From: CAYGGE01 sp966250865
Lineage (GTDB): Bacteria > Patescibacteriota > UBA1384 > CAYGGE01
Direction: 5' to 3'
Length of the DNA: 48,613 nt
Assembly (NCBI GenBank): GCA_966250865.1
Contig: CBINIT010000004.1
Span: forward strand, 1 to 48,613
Position numbers and translations under genes: made by a program. The notes beneath the pieces were generated by a model. That model did not search any database and was not told the DNA's origin. It saw only the letters and a list, made by a program, of their open reading frames with translations. Below, in pieces: positions 1 through 8,367 of the stretch (its first letter is position 1; each line of letters opens with the position of its first letter).

Positions 1-1
1 C

Positions 2-823
2 TTGGCTCGCCAGGTTGGTGTTCCAGCTCTCGTTGTTTTCTTGAACAAGTGTGACATGGTTGACGATGCAGAACTTCTCGATCTCGTTGAGATGGAAGTT
101 CGTGAGCTTCTTTCGAAGTATGAATTCCCTGGTGACGAGATTCCTGTCATCCGTGGTTCAGCTCTTAAGGCTCTCGAAGGTGATGAAGCCTACAAGCAGA
201 AGATCTTCGAACTTATGGAAGCTGTTGACTCGTATATTCCAGAACCTGTCCGTGACCTCGACAAGCCTTTCCTTATGCCAGTAGAAGATGTCTTCTCAAT
301 CAAGGGTCGTGGTACTGTCGTAACTGGTCGTGTTGAAGCCGGCGCTGTCAACGTCAACGACGAAGTCGAAATTGTTGGTCTTAAGCCAACCAAGAAGACT
401 GTTGTCACTGGTGTTGAAATGTTCCGCAAGCAGCTCGATCGTGGTCAGGCTGGAGACAATGTTGGTCTCTTGATCCGTGGTATTGAAAAGGAAGATGTTG
501 AGCGTGGTCAGGTTCTTGCCAAGCCAGGTTCAATCACTCCTCACACTGAATTCGATGCTGAAGTCTACATCTTGAGCAAAGAAGAAGGTGGACGACATAC
601 CCCATTCTTCAAGGGCTACAAGCCTCAGTTCTATATTCGAACCACTGACGTTACCGGTGAAGTAGAACTTCCAGAAGGCACTGAGATGGTTATGCCTGGT
701 GATACTATTACCTTTAAAGTAAAGCTTATCCAGCCAATCGCCATGGAAGAGCAGATGAAGTTTACTATCCGTGAGGGTGGCAAGACTGTTGGTGCTGGTG
801 TCGTAACCAAGATCACCAAGTAA
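2..823 (+). CDS. tuf: Elongation factor Tu (5'-truncated by window edge)
   Basis: EF-Tu is the GTPase that delivers aminoacyl-tRNA to the ribosome. The readable 273 residues begin at the G-domain G4 region (NKCDMVDD) and run through domains 2 and 3 to the expected C-terminus, so about the first 120 residues lie outside the window. Domain 2 is recognisable from VFSIKGRGTVVTGRVE and domain 3 from GGRHTPFFKGYKPQFYIRT. The gene ends with TAA, 25 bp before rpsJ on the same strand. This is the usual tail of a str operon (fusA-tuf) followed by rpsJ. Identification is certain; only the missing 5' part is unknown. Confidence 0.98.
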   Translation: MARQVGVPALVVFLNKCDMVDDAELLDLVEMEVRELLSKYEFPGDEIPVIRGSALKALEGDEAYKQKIFELMEAVDSYIPEPVRDLDKPFLMPVEDVFSIKGRGTVVTGRVEAGAVNVNDEVEIVGLKPTKKTVVTGVEMFRKQLDRGQAGDNVGLLIRGIEKEDVERGQVLAKPGSITPHTEFDAEVYILSKEEGGRHTPFFKGYKPQFYIRTTDVTGEVELPEGTEMVMPGDTITFKVKLIQPIAMEEQMKFTIREGGKTVGAGVVTKITK

Positions 824-848
824 GACAAAGCGCAGGAGTTTGTACCTT

Positions 849-1172
849 ATGGCTAAACGTAACGAACAAAGTCAGAAAATCCGCATTCGACTTCGAGCCT
901 ACGATTATCGAATTATCGATAAAAGTGCTCGCAAGATTATCGAAACGGCTGAGCGAACTGGCGCCGTAGTTCACGGGCCAATTCCGCTTCCAACCGAAAA
1001 GAAGAAGATTACCGTATTGAAGAGTACGTTCATCCATAAGGATGCCCGAGACCAATACGAGATGCGAACCCACAAACGGTTAATCGATGTCTTGGATCCT
1101 AACCCAAAGACCATCGACGCACTCATGAGTCTCGACCTCCCAGCCGGTGTCGACATCGAAATCAAGACCTAA
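849..1172 (+). CDS. rpsJ: 30S ribosomal protein S10
   Basis: S10 of the 30S head, which also pairs with NusB in antitermination. The 107 residues match the family along their whole length (IRIRLRAYDYRIID, GPIPLPT, FIHKDARDQYEMRTHKRLIDV). I chose the ATG at 849 because CAGGAG lies about 10 nt upstream; the in-frame TTG at 840 has no such support. In most bacteria S10 heads the operon rplC-rplD-rplW, but here it follows tuf and is then stopped by two terminators. The rest of the S10 operon lies about 36 kb away on the other strand. Confidence 0.97.
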   Translation: MAKRNEQSQKIRIRLRAYDYRIIDKSARKIIETAERTGAVVHGPIPLPTEKKKITVLKSTFIHKDARDQYEMRTHKRLIDVLDPNPKTIDALMSLDLPAGVDIEIKT

Positions 1173-1187
1173 CAAAACTCAGGTCAT

Positions 1188-1215
1188 AAAAAGCCCCTCG
1201 AAAGAGGGGCTTTTT
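1188..1215. terminator. Bidirectional intrinsic terminator
   Basis: The stem GCCCCTC / GAGGGGC closes a GAAA tetraloop and is flanked by A-run and T-run (AAAAA...TTTTT). It can therefore end rpsJ on the + strand and obgE on the - strand. Confidence 0.9.
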
Positions 1216-1262
1216 ATGTGTCTTGGGCTCTTGGGATGACCTCGTGTAAGTGTATCGCTTTT

Positions 1263-1306
1263 CTACTAACAAAAAGACCCTCTAGATAGGGTCTTTTTGT
1301 TAGTAG
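1263..1306. terminator. Bidirectional terminator with 19-bp perfect stem
   Basis: A perfect 19-bp inverted repeat (arms 1263-1281 and 1288-1306, 6-nt loop) contains AAAAAGACCCT / AGGGTCTTTTT. It is the second terminator in the gap between the convergent genes rpsJ and obgE, so read-through is blocked twice in both directions. Confidence 0.9.
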
Positions 1307-1320
1307 ATTCAGTTATTAGC

Positions 1321-2331
1321 TCATATTTCAGAATCTTCGGCCACTGGCTCCACCGCTTGCGGAAGGTTCTCAGCGATCTTATAGAGTAGTATGTCGGTTC
1401 CTTGATGAGTTACAGCTGAGATGGCAAGCGGCTTATGCTGGTTGATAAAGTCTCCATGGAACTCTTCATATTCTGGCAAAGCATCAATCTTCGTTAGGAC
1501 CACAATCTCAGGCTTATCGAGAAGGGTCTTATCGAACTGCCCAAGCTCATTGCGAATGGTTTGGTATACTGCCTCTAAATTATCTTCGAGAACTGAAACT
1601 AAGTGAACGATAACATTTGTGCGTAGGATATGTTTCAGAAACTCATGTCCTAAACCTTTACCACCAGCTGCCCCCTCGATGAGTCCAGGGATGTCGGCAA
1701 CTACGAATTGATTTCCAGCATGGTGAACCATACCTAAATTAGGCTCAAGAGTGGTGAACGGATAATCCGCAATTTTTGGTCGTGCATTGGAAATGACAGA
1801 GAGCAGGGTCGACTTTCCAGCATTGGGCAGGCCCACTAGGCCAACGTCCGCGATAAGTTGAAGCTCAAGTTTAATGGTTTTCTGTTCGCCGGGCGTTCCA
1901 GGTTCGAATTGCCTCGGAGTTTGGTTTTGTGGTCCACGGAAGTGCCAGTTGCCTTTTCCACCCCTACCACCACGTGCAATAACAATTTCGTCGCCATCAT
2001 CTTTCAAGTCAGCGACTACCTGTTCTTGGTTGTCACGAACCTCAATAATCCGAGTTCCCGGTGGAACTGAGAGATAGAGGTCCTCACCAGAACGGCCTGC
2101 CGATCGCGCACCGCTACCGTTTTCTCCTGGCTCCGCTTTGTAAACTTTGGCGCCACGATAGCTTGCGAGTCCATGAGTCGATGCACTTGCCTTGATCACT
2201 ACATTGGCGCCACGAGCTCCATCGCCACCGTCTGGACCACCCTTAGGCACGTGCTTTTCACGTCGAAAAGAGACGGCTCCATCGCCGCCTTTCCCAGCTT
2301 TTACGGTAATAAGGACTTCATCAATAAGCAT
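1321..2331 (-). CDS. obgE: GTPase Obg (CgtA), short form without C-terminal domain
   Basis: Obg is a ribosome-associated GTPase needed for 50S assembly and growth control. The glycine-rich Obg domain fills about residues 1-158. The G domain shows G1 GLPNAGKST (167-175), G3 DIPG (213-216) and G4 TKID (280-283). The protein is 336 residues and stops right after the G domain; the variable C-terminal OCT domain of longer homologues is absent. Its stop is 28 bp from the nearby terminator stem. The ATG sits 6 nt after a -10 hexamer with no Shine-Dalgarno sequence, so the mRNA is probably leaderless. The upstream M23 gene ends only 27 bp before it. Confidence 0.95.
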   Translation of the reverse strand: MLIDEVLITVKAGKGGDGAVSFRREKHVPKGGPDGGDGARGANVVIKASASTHGLASYRGAKVYKAEPGENGSGARSAGRSGEDLYLSVPPGTRIIEVRDNQEQVVADLKDDGDEIVIARGGRGGKGNWHFRGPQNQTPRQFEPGTPGEQKTIKLELQLIADVGLVGLPNAGKSTLLSVISNARPKIADYPFTTLEPNLGMVHHAGNQFVVADIPGLIEGAAGGKGLGHEFLKHILRTNVIVHLVSVLEDNLEAVYQTIRNELGQFDKTLLDKPEIVVLTKIDALPEYEEFHGDFINQHKPLAISAVTHQGTDILLYKIAENLPQAVEPVAEDSEI

Positions 2332-2337
2332 AGATTA

Positions 2338-2343
2338 AGTATA
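2338..2343 (-). promoter_or_regulatory. -10 element of obgE, leaderless arrangement
   Basis: TATACT on the minus strand ends 6 nt before the obgE ATG. A TTGGCA-like -35 is present only at a poor 20-nt spacing, so this rests mainly on the -10 and its position, which matches the arrangement at rbfA, infB and the HTH-Hsp20 gene. Confidence 0.5.
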
Positions 2344-2358
2344 GCTCATTTTATGTGT

Positions 2359-3561
2359 CTATGTGCCAACAAAATTCACCGGATTGAGACGTTGTCCGCT
2401 TCGGATAATCTCAAAGTGAACGTGTGGGCCAGTTGAGCGGCCTGTGCTTCCAACTCGGCCAATGGCTTCTCCGGCACTCACAGTGTCTCCAGGGCTAACG
2501 GTAATGGCGCTTTGGTGGGCGTAGAGGGTTTGCCAACCGTTACCATGATCAATACGAGTCACCATGCCGTATCCGCCGTTCCATCCTACGGGATCAGTTG
2601 AGATAACTCTTCCAGCGGCTGCCGCAAAGATCGTGGTCCCAATAGGTGCAGGACAGTCTACGGCATACCAGTGATACCCATTGCGGCAAGCTGCACCAAT
2701 CGGTTTGCGGAACTGACCAGTATTTGAGATGCCGGCAGCGTCGGCACTGCCTACTGAGGCGGCCCGAGCGGTTGCTACACGGCTTTGTTGGGCTCGGCTG
2801 GCTGCAAGCCGTGCTTGCTGTTCGCGTTCGCGCTGCTCGCGAGCCTTGCGTTCTTGTTCGTTCAGAACATCGATCCACTCAGTAGAGTCGGTAGTATTTT
2901 CCGGAGCAATGGCCAGCTGTGTACCTGGCTTTATCTGTGCTGATTCTTCAGGTTTAATATTATTTTCTTGTAAAAGTGTGGCTACGTTAATGCCATAGTG
3001 AGCAGCGATGCGACTCAAGCTCTCGCCCTGGGCAACAGTATGATAAACAGTCTCTTTGCGAAGCCCTCGGCGGATTCGGTCGGCCGTATCGTGATCAACA
3101 GTTTCAACAAGCATTGGCTTAGGAACATATGTCGTTTCTTGACCAACGGCTGCAGACAACACCTGATCCTTAACCTGCTTGTCATCGAGCTGATCAAGAA
3201 CTGGAACGTATTGGTTGATGCCAATACTGGCATCGGCGAGTGCATCAGGGTTGTAGTTAATTAACGGATTAAGCAGTGCTGCCTCGCTCACAACAGGTGA
3301 GGAGACGGCGTTTAATGAAAGTACGAAAAACGCCAAAATAATAAACGCAAATTGGCGATTCACAAACTTAGCCGTTTTTTTGCCAAATCGAGCAAAGCGC
3401 TGTTTGGCAGTGGCTTTATTCGTCAGTTGTTCGATGATTTGAGTGACCCTCTTTCGTAACGGAACGTCGCTGTTATCCGTACTAATAATGGTCCTCCTCT
3501 CAAAAGTGTATCCAAGGACGTCCAGAAGCTTATGGGTAGGAGGTGTTTCTTGGATACGCAC
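2359..3561 (-). CDS. LysM and M23 (LytM-type) cell-envelope peptidase
   Basis: Probably a cell-wall endopeptidase or a divisome activator of the LytM type. It has a cytoplasmic basic N-terminus, one membrane segment near residues 70-90, a LysM peptidoglycan-binding domain (HTVAQGESLSRIAAHYGI), an Ala/Gln/Arg-rich coiled stretch and a C-terminal M23 domain. The zinc motif HxH is present (GPHVHFEI, near residue 380), as is YAH; the first ligand pair reads HWYAVD, one residue longer than the usual HxxxD, so activity is uncertain. The start is unclear. The GTG at 3561 lies only 3 nt after a -10 hexamer, whereas a perfect AGGAGG (3498-3493) sits before in-frame ATT codons at 3489 and 3486. Confidence 0.85.
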   Translation of the reverse strand: MRIQETPPTHKLLDVLGYTFERRTIISTDNSDVPLRKRVTQIIEQLTNKATAKQRFARFGKKTAKFVNRQFAFIILAFFVLSLNAVSSPVVSEAALLNPLINYNPDALADASIGINQYVPVLDQLDDKQVKDQVLSAAVGQETTYVPKPMLVETVDHDTADRIRRGLRKETVYHTVAQGESLSRIAAHYGINVATLLQENNIKPEESAQIKPGTQLAIAPENTTDSTEWIDVLNEQERKAREQREREQQARLAASRAQQSRVATARAASVGSADAAGISNTGQFRKPIGAACRNGYHWYAVDCPAPIGTTIFAAAAGRVISTDPVGWNGGYGMVTRIDHGNGWQTLYAHQSAITVSPGDTVSAGEAIGRVGSTGRSTGPHVHFEIIRSGQRLNPVNFVGT

Positions 3562-3564
3562 TCT

Positions 3565-3593
3565 ACCTTACCAGATTGGCCACAACCTGTCAA
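3565..3593 (-). promoter_or_regulatory. Promoter of the LysM/M23 gene
   Basis: TTGACA - 17 nt - TAAGGT on the minus strand. The expected transcription start is around 3558, inside the GTG codon at 3561, so that GTG may not be usable. Confidence 0.6.
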
Positions 3594-3636
3594 GTGGAAT
3601 ACTCAGGAAGAGTATATATCTTTACCGAGTACGAGA

Positions 3637-5418
3637 TTACTGTCCGGATTGTCGTTTGAGACGTCGAATCCGCTCTTCTTGCTTATAGATCTCAAGCGTG
3701 TCGCCAGGTCGAGGGATGATAGTTGCATCTACTAAGAGGCCGCATTCTGTACCAGCTTCAACCTTATCGACAACCGATTTTTCGCGTTGAACACGGATAA
3801 TAGTCGCTTCGCCAACCTTTTCTTCATTGCGAATAATCGAGGCTTTTGAATGTTTCTCTACTACGCCGCTCTTTACTCGTCCACCGACGATACCGCCTGT
3901 CTTGCTTGATTTGAATACTTGAAGTATTTCAAGCTTCCCAAGGTTGATCTCTACGATTTCTGGCTCAAGTAAGCCTGATAATGCATCAAAAAGGTCATCA
4001 ATCAGTTGATAAATGATGTCATAACTGGAGATTTTGACGCCCTTTTGGGTGGCATATTTACGAACAGCAGGAGGAATGTTAACTCTAAAGCTAACGATAA
4101 GACCGTTAGCTGCAAGTGCCATATTCACGTCGGATTCACTAACGTCGCCAACGCCTTCGTGGAGAATCTTGATGGCGACTTCTTCGGTAGAGAGTTCATC
4201 GAGCGAACTACGAATGGCTTCAACTGAGCCCTGTACATCGGCTTTAACGATGATATTCAGCTCTTTGAGCTGGCCGCCAGCGATGGCCTCAGAAAGCTCC
4301 CCAAGCCCTACATGCTTAACGCTTCGTACATTACGTGATGTCTCAGTCTTTTCAACGATTTCACGGGCAGATTTTTCGTTCTCTACCTCGTGGAACATTT
4401 CACCAAATTCAGGAACAGCCTTAAGGCCAGCAATACGAACGGGCGTAGACGGTGTAGCAGACATGACGCGCTTACCGCGATCATTCTCCATGAGTCGGAT
4501 TTTAGCGTAGGTTGATCGGAAGACGATGGTACTTCCTACCTTTAGGGTACCGCTCTGTACTAAGACGGTAGCTACTGCTCCCATGCCAGGTGCTTGGTGT
4601 GATTCAATAACGACGCCATTGGTTTGGCCGTCAACCGGGGCAGTAAATTCTGCAACATCGGCGGTTAAGAGGATCATTTCAAGCAGTGTGGTGATGCCTT
4701 CGCCGGTGATGGAAGAGACTGGAACGATGGTGGTTTTACCGCCCCACTCTTCAGGAAGAAGATCGATATCGGCGAGTTGTCGTTTTGTTCGTTCGAGGTC
4801 AGCCTCTGGTTTATCTATCTTTGTAGCAGCGACAATGATGGGTACATTGGCTGCCTTAGCATGACTCACTGCTTCAAGGGTCTGTGGCTTTACCCCGTCG
4901 TCTGCCGCAATAACCAAAATGACAATATCGGTAATGTTGGCTCCGTGAGCACGTAGCGCAGAGAACGCTTCGTGACCTGGAGTGTCAAGGAAGGTGACGA
5001 GTCGGCTTTTACCCTTATCGTCTTTAACTTCAACCTGGTAGGCTCCAATATGTTGGGTAATCCCGCCGCTTTCGGTTGCAACGACATTGGTTCGTCGAAT
5101 GGTATCAAGAAGCTTCGTTTTACCATGGTCAACATGGCCCATAACGGTAACGACCGGAGGACGAGCAGCAAATGTACTGTTTGTTTCGTGATCTTCTTTT
5201 TGTTCGCTTACTGTCTGCGGAAGCGCAATTTGAAAACCAAGTTCGTCGGCAACAATAGCTGCCGTATCGAAGTCAATGCTTTCGTTGATAGTCGCTCGTA
5301 CACCGTAGTTAATAAGGATTTGAATTACTTTTGCCACAGGAATACCAAGAAGCTCAGACAGTCGTCGGACTGGCACAACTTGTGGTACTTCGATTGTGGT
5401 GGGCTGCTGTTGACTCAT
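3637..5418 (-). CDS. infB: Translation initiation factor IF-2
   Basis: IF-2 is the GTPase that brings initiator tRNA to the 30S subunit. The 593 residues contain one short IF2-N domain (VRRLSELLGIPVAKVIQILINYG), the G domain (G1 GHVDHGKTKLLD, G3 DTPGHEAF, G4 TKID, G5 PVSSITGEG) and the C-terminal beta-barrel and fMet-tRNA-binding domains. The long charged N-terminal extension of proteobacterial IF-2 is missing, giving a compact form. It is preceded by its own promoter, with the -10 seven nucleotides before the ATG. GAGG lies between them, so either a leaderless or a very short-leader mRNA is possible. The LysM/M23 gene follows on the same strand. Confidence 0.97.
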   Translation of the reverse strand: MSQQQPTTIEVPQVVPVRRLSELLGIPVAKVIQILINYGVRATINESIDFDTAAIVADELGFQIALPQTVSEQKEDHETNSTFAARPPVVTVMGHVDHGKTKLLDTIRRTNVVATESGGITQHIGAYQVEVKDDKGKSRLVTFLDTPGHEAFSALRAHGANITDIVILVIAADDGVKPQTLEAVSHAKAANVPIIVAATKIDKPEADLERTKRQLADIDLLPEEWGGKTTIVPVSSITGEGITTLLEMILLTADVAEFTAPVDGQTNGVVIESHQAPGMGAVATVLVQSGTLKVGSTIVFRSTYAKIRLMENDRGKRVMSATPSTPVRIAGLKAVPEFGEMFHEVENEKSAREIVEKTETSRNVRSVKHVGLGELSEAIAGGQLKELNIIVKADVQGSVEAIRSSLDELSTEEVAIKILHEGVGDVSESDVNMALAANGLIVSFRVNIPPAVRKYATQKGVKISSYDIIYQLIDDLFDALSGLLEPEIVEINLGKLEILQVFKSSKTGGIVGGRVKSGVVEKHSKASIIRNEEKVGEATIIRVQREKSVVDKVEAGTECGLLVDATIIPRPGDTLEIYKQEERIRRLKRQSGQ

Positions 5419-5425
5419 AGGCCTC

Positions 5426-5454
5426 AGTATATCAGGTTAGAAGTAGATAAGCAA
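5426..5454 (-). promoter_or_regulatory. Promoter of infB, near-leaderless
   Basis: TTGCTT - 17 nt - TATACT on the minus strand; the -10 ends 7 nt before the infB ATG at 5418. Confidence 0.7.
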
Positions 5455-5488
5455 CCCAAAAAAGGACAAACAACGCCTTTTTCTTGAC

Positions 5489-6703
5489 TTAGTGCGTAAG
5501 GCGTCGATAGGCGAGCTGAATGCCTCGACGTGATCGTGAAGCGAGTGCTTGCGTCAGAGGTAGAATGTTGAGGAGGTAGTCAAACACAAGGAATCTCTTG
5601 AGAAGAAGGCCGAGGGAGCCATCGATCATCCAGCCGTGAAGAGGGAGGAGGGCAGCGTAGTTACCAAAGTTATATGCACGTGGGTTCCAAGGAGGTTGGT
5701 AAGATACTTGGGGCTTCTCGTTTATTTGGTTAATAATATTCTTAGCCGCCAAGGCGCCTTGGCTTGTCGCATAGGCAATACTTGCGGTTAACGCTTGCTT
5801 TTTACTAAGGCTAAAATGAGCGGTATCGCCAATGGCATAGATACGGGAAAATCCTCGTGCTTGAAGGGTCGGTGCCACGATGACTCGCCCTACTTGGTCG
5901 GTATCGAAGCCAACTTCTTGGAGTAACTTCGAACTTTGACCACCACCAGCCCAGATGAAAAGGTCATAAGGTAAGGTATAGTTATTTTCTAGAACAACCG
6001 TATTTTTTGTTACCCGCTTAATTCGTTTGCCAAAGTAAACATCGACATTCAGTTTATGAAGTTTTTGTTCCATAGCTTTCGCTAAGCGAGTCTTTTCGCC
6101 AGGAAGAAGTCTCCCGCTTTGCTCTATGAGGCTGATCTCAAGATGTTTCTCACATTTATCACAGTCGTTACAGAGTTCGTGCGAGAAATAACTGAGGGCT
6201 CCAGCTAGCTCAGAGCCGACTGCACCGCCACCGCCGATAACAACATTCAGCTTCTTTTGCACCATAAGGAGCTCGCGGATTGTGGCACGGAGACTGAGTG
6301 CATCTTCGAAACTATTGAGCACTCTCCCGTGCTCAGCTAAGCCTGGAATAGCCGCAGTAGCTGGAGTATTGCCAAGAGCCAGCACGAGATAGTCGTACCG
6401 GATAGTCCCACTTCGATCCAAGGATACTTTCTGATGGATGGGATCGATCCGACTTACCCTGTCGTGGATAAAATGAATAGGTCGCTTGCCGATAAGCTTT
6501 TGAAGAGGCAGGCAGAGTATGCTGCTCATGTCCTCGGCGGTCACTGCCTCATAAAGAGTTGAATGGAGCGTGTGATAGAGGGTCTTATTGACAAGCGTGA
6601 TCGATACATCGTCTCGCTGGCCAACCCGGTCGGCAAGGTCAAGCGCACAACGTAAGCCAGCGATACCAGCGCCAAGAATAAGGATCGTCTGCCTACTAGT
6701 CAT
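5489..6703 (-). CDS. Type II NADH dehydrogenase-like FAD flavoprotein
   Basis: A pyridine-nucleotide-disulfide-oxidoreductase-fold flavoprotein of the NDH-2 type, which would pass electrons from NADH to a quinone at the membrane without pumping protons. The FAD Rossmann motif is GAGIAG (residues 11-16), the NADH motif is GGGGAVG (157-163), and the second FAD contact is YAIGDTAHF. I placed the start at the ATG at 6703, preceded by AAGGAG, giving 404 residues; longer readings have no ribosome site. It overlaps the end of the membrane-protein gene 6696-8141 by 8 nt, so the two are probably translationally coupled. Cys178, Cys181 and Cys184 form CxxCxxC (LCNDCDKC), which I do not recall from standard NDH-2. 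A respiratory role needs a quinone and an oxidase not visible here. Confidence 0.85.
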   Translation of the reverse strand: MTSRQTILILGAGIAGLRCALDLADRVGQRDDVSITLVNKTLYHTLHSTLYEAVTAEDMSSILCLPLQKLIGKRPIHFIHDRVSRIDPIHQKVSLDRSGTIRYDYLVLALGNTPATAAIPGLAEHGRVLNSFEDALSLRATIRELLMVQKKLNVVIGGGGAVGSELAGALSYFSHELCNDCDKCEKHLEISLIEQSGRLLPGEKTRLAKAMEQKLHKLNVDVYFGKRIKRVTKNTVVLENNYTLPYDLFIWAGGGQSSKLLQEVGFDTDQVGRVIVAPTLQARGFSRIYAIGDTAHFSLSKKQALTASIAYATSQGALAAKNIINQINEKPQVSYQPPWNPRAYNFGNYAALLPLHGWMIDGSLGLLLKRFLVFDYLLNILPLTQALASRSRRGIQLAYRRLTH

Positions 6704-8141
6704 TTGGCTCCTTGGTCGCGATAGCGGTCTGATGACTGTACGCAATCGCATGCAATATTGGTAAGGCGACAATCAGGAGTCCGGTCGTTGCGTTGAGTAC
6801 GAGTGAAAGGTTTGTGGTGTCGCTGCCAAAGACCGTTGCAACGCCCATGGCTACGGTGAGCAAGATAATGAAGAAAACACTAACGATTGCAAGAAAATGA
6901 TGCGTGATCTTGCCCTTTATTTTAAGCCAGCTTGATGCGCCAAGGCAAGCGAAACCGATTACTTCAGCAACAAGTCCACCAACGGTTGATAGGGGTGTTG
7001 GTGCCTGACTTGTGTAGGCTTGGAATATGAAGCTTGCGAACAGTACCGTGAAGCCAATCAATAAGACACCATTGCCACGAATTTTTCGGTAAGGCAGCAG
7101 CTCGATGATAATAAAGAAAATAATGAGTACTACTGTCGCTTGTGGCCATAGAGCCAGTAGCTCTTTATTGCCTAAAAGGCCAGTCAGAGCAATCGCTGGG
7201 TTCATCGCAGTTTTAGCCTTTTTCGTTGGTTTTTCACGTATCTCACCCGGTAGCAAGCTACTCTCGTCTTCGCTTGCTTTGCTGTTTGATTTAGCTTCTA
7301 TGGGAAATAGATCGTCAAGTATCTCTTCCCGAGTTTGTTTCGATTCAGGTTGTTTTGTCTTGGCTTCGGGGCTTGGGGCATCAACCTTAGTGCCGGTGGG
7401 TTGAGGCTTTGCTTCGAGAGAGACGGATTTTTCTTTCTGAGACGCAGCTGTTTTTGTTGATTTTATTTTATTTTTTCGGGTTGCTAGGTACGATAAATCA
7501 ATCGCGCTACTCTCAGGACTAGGCTCCGGCTTGGTGGAAGACAGGGGGGTGCTTGGTGTTGTGTCGGCTGAAGAGCTTGTTTTTTCGCCTGAAGAAGAGC
7601 TCGCTTCTAGCTTCGCCGAAGCCGCTTCCTTCTCCTTCTGTTTCGGTTCTACGGCTACTTTTGCTTCAGGCTTGCTTGGGCCGTCGACCGACTTTACAGA
7701 GCCTTTATCTATCGGCTTGGCCTTGCTTGCTTTTTCGGTTGGTTGCTTCTCAGATGCAGTTAAAAGTGCCACCCAATCTTGTTCTATTTTTTTGTCAGCT
7801 GTATCTTCTGTGTTATTAGCCTCAGTGACCTCCGGTATTGCTGGTACATCTTCCTCTTCTGATCGGTCGTGGTGAAGACTGAGGTAGCCGATGCCGAGTA
7901 GGAAGAAGCCGGCGACTTGTATGATGCTAAAAGGAAGTTGAAGGGTGCCTGCATTAAGGCCCAGTGCTCGCATTAGTGCCCCTATGATAAGCAAAAAGGC
8001 ACCAAAGGCAACGATTAAGTAAGGGCGCTGCCTCAGTCGGTCAAACTTTCGGCTCGCCTCCATGAGTACAAAAAGTAGTGCCAGAACGATAATTATTCCA
8101 GCGAAATACTCCAATAATCGGAGCAGGAGCTCTGCTGACAC
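6696..8141 (-). CDS. Multi-pass membrane protein with long low-complexity linker
   Basis: Family not recognised. The 481-residue protein has about three hydrophobic segments in the first 95 residues, then some 210 residues rich in Lys, Glu, Ser, Pro and Thr, then about five hydrophobic segments to the C-terminus. The start is GTG at 8141, with AAGGAGGG at good spacing. Its last codons overlap the start of the NDH-2-like gene, which suggests that the two products work together, perhaps with this protein as membrane partner; that is inference. The linker has long runs without hydrophobic residues and is probably disordered. Confidence 0.75.
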   Translation of the reverse strand: MSAELLLRLLEYFAGIIIVLALLFVLMEASRKFDRLRQRPYLIVAFGAFLLIIGALMRALGLNAGTLQLPFSIIQVAGFFLLGIGYLSLHHDRSEEEDVPAIPEVTEANNTEDTADKKIEQDWVALLTASEKQPTEKASKAKPIDKGSVKSVDGPSKPEAKVAVEPKQKEKEAASAKLEASSSSGEKTSSSADTTPSTPLSSTKPEPSPESSAIDLSYLATRKNKIKSTKTAASQKEKSVSLEAKPQPTGTKVDAPSPEAKTKQPESKQTREEILDDLFPIEAKSNSKASEDESSLLPGEIREKPTKKAKTAMNPAIALTGLLGNKELLALWPQATVVLIIFFIIIELLPYRKIRGNGVLLIGFTVLFASFIFQAYTSQAPTPLSTVGGLVAEVIGFACLGASSWLKIKGKITHHFLAIVSVFFIILLTVAMGVATVFGSDTTNLSLVLNATTGLLIVALPILHAIAYSHQTAIATKEPND

Positions 8142-8202
8142 CGTAGTCCCTCCTTAATTCTTTATCAGCATAGCATAATTTACCTTGCTCCTCTAGGTGG
8201 AA

Positions 8203-8231
8203 AACAAAAAAACTCCTCATCACTGAGAAGT
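8203..8231 (-). terminator. Terminator after tRNA-Val
   Basis: On the minus strand ACTTCTCA - GTGA - TGAGGAGT is followed by a run of T. The hairpin begins 6 nt after the tRNA CCA end. Confidence 0.8.
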
Positions 8232-8236
8232 CTCTT

Positions 8237-8313
8237 TGGTGGATCTGTGCAGACTCGAACTGCAGACCTCCACAATGTCAATGTGGCGCTCTAACCAACT
8301 GAGCTACAGATCC
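8237..8313 (-). tRNA. tRNA-Val (GAC)
   Basis: Full cloverleaf: acceptor GGATCTG / CAGATCC, anticodon stem CCACA / TGTGG with loop TTGACAT (anticodon GAC), T-loop TTCGAGT and encoded CCA. It has its own promoter and terminator. Confidence 0.95.
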
Positions 8314-8324
8314 ATAACAGATGC

Positions 8325-8353
8325 ATAATACCAAATTTAAGACGTTGTTTCAA
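8325..8353 (-). promoter_or_regulatory. Promoter of tRNA-Val
   Basis: TTGAAA - 17 nt - TATTAT on the minus strand; the -10 ends 11 nt before the mature tRNA 5' end. Confidence 0.75.
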
Positions 8354-8367
8354 GGTTTTATCTTCGT

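Noticed and set aside
5455..5488. Terminator after the NDH-2-like gene
   Set aside because: Only AAGG / CCTT can pair before a T-run; the stem is too short to call.
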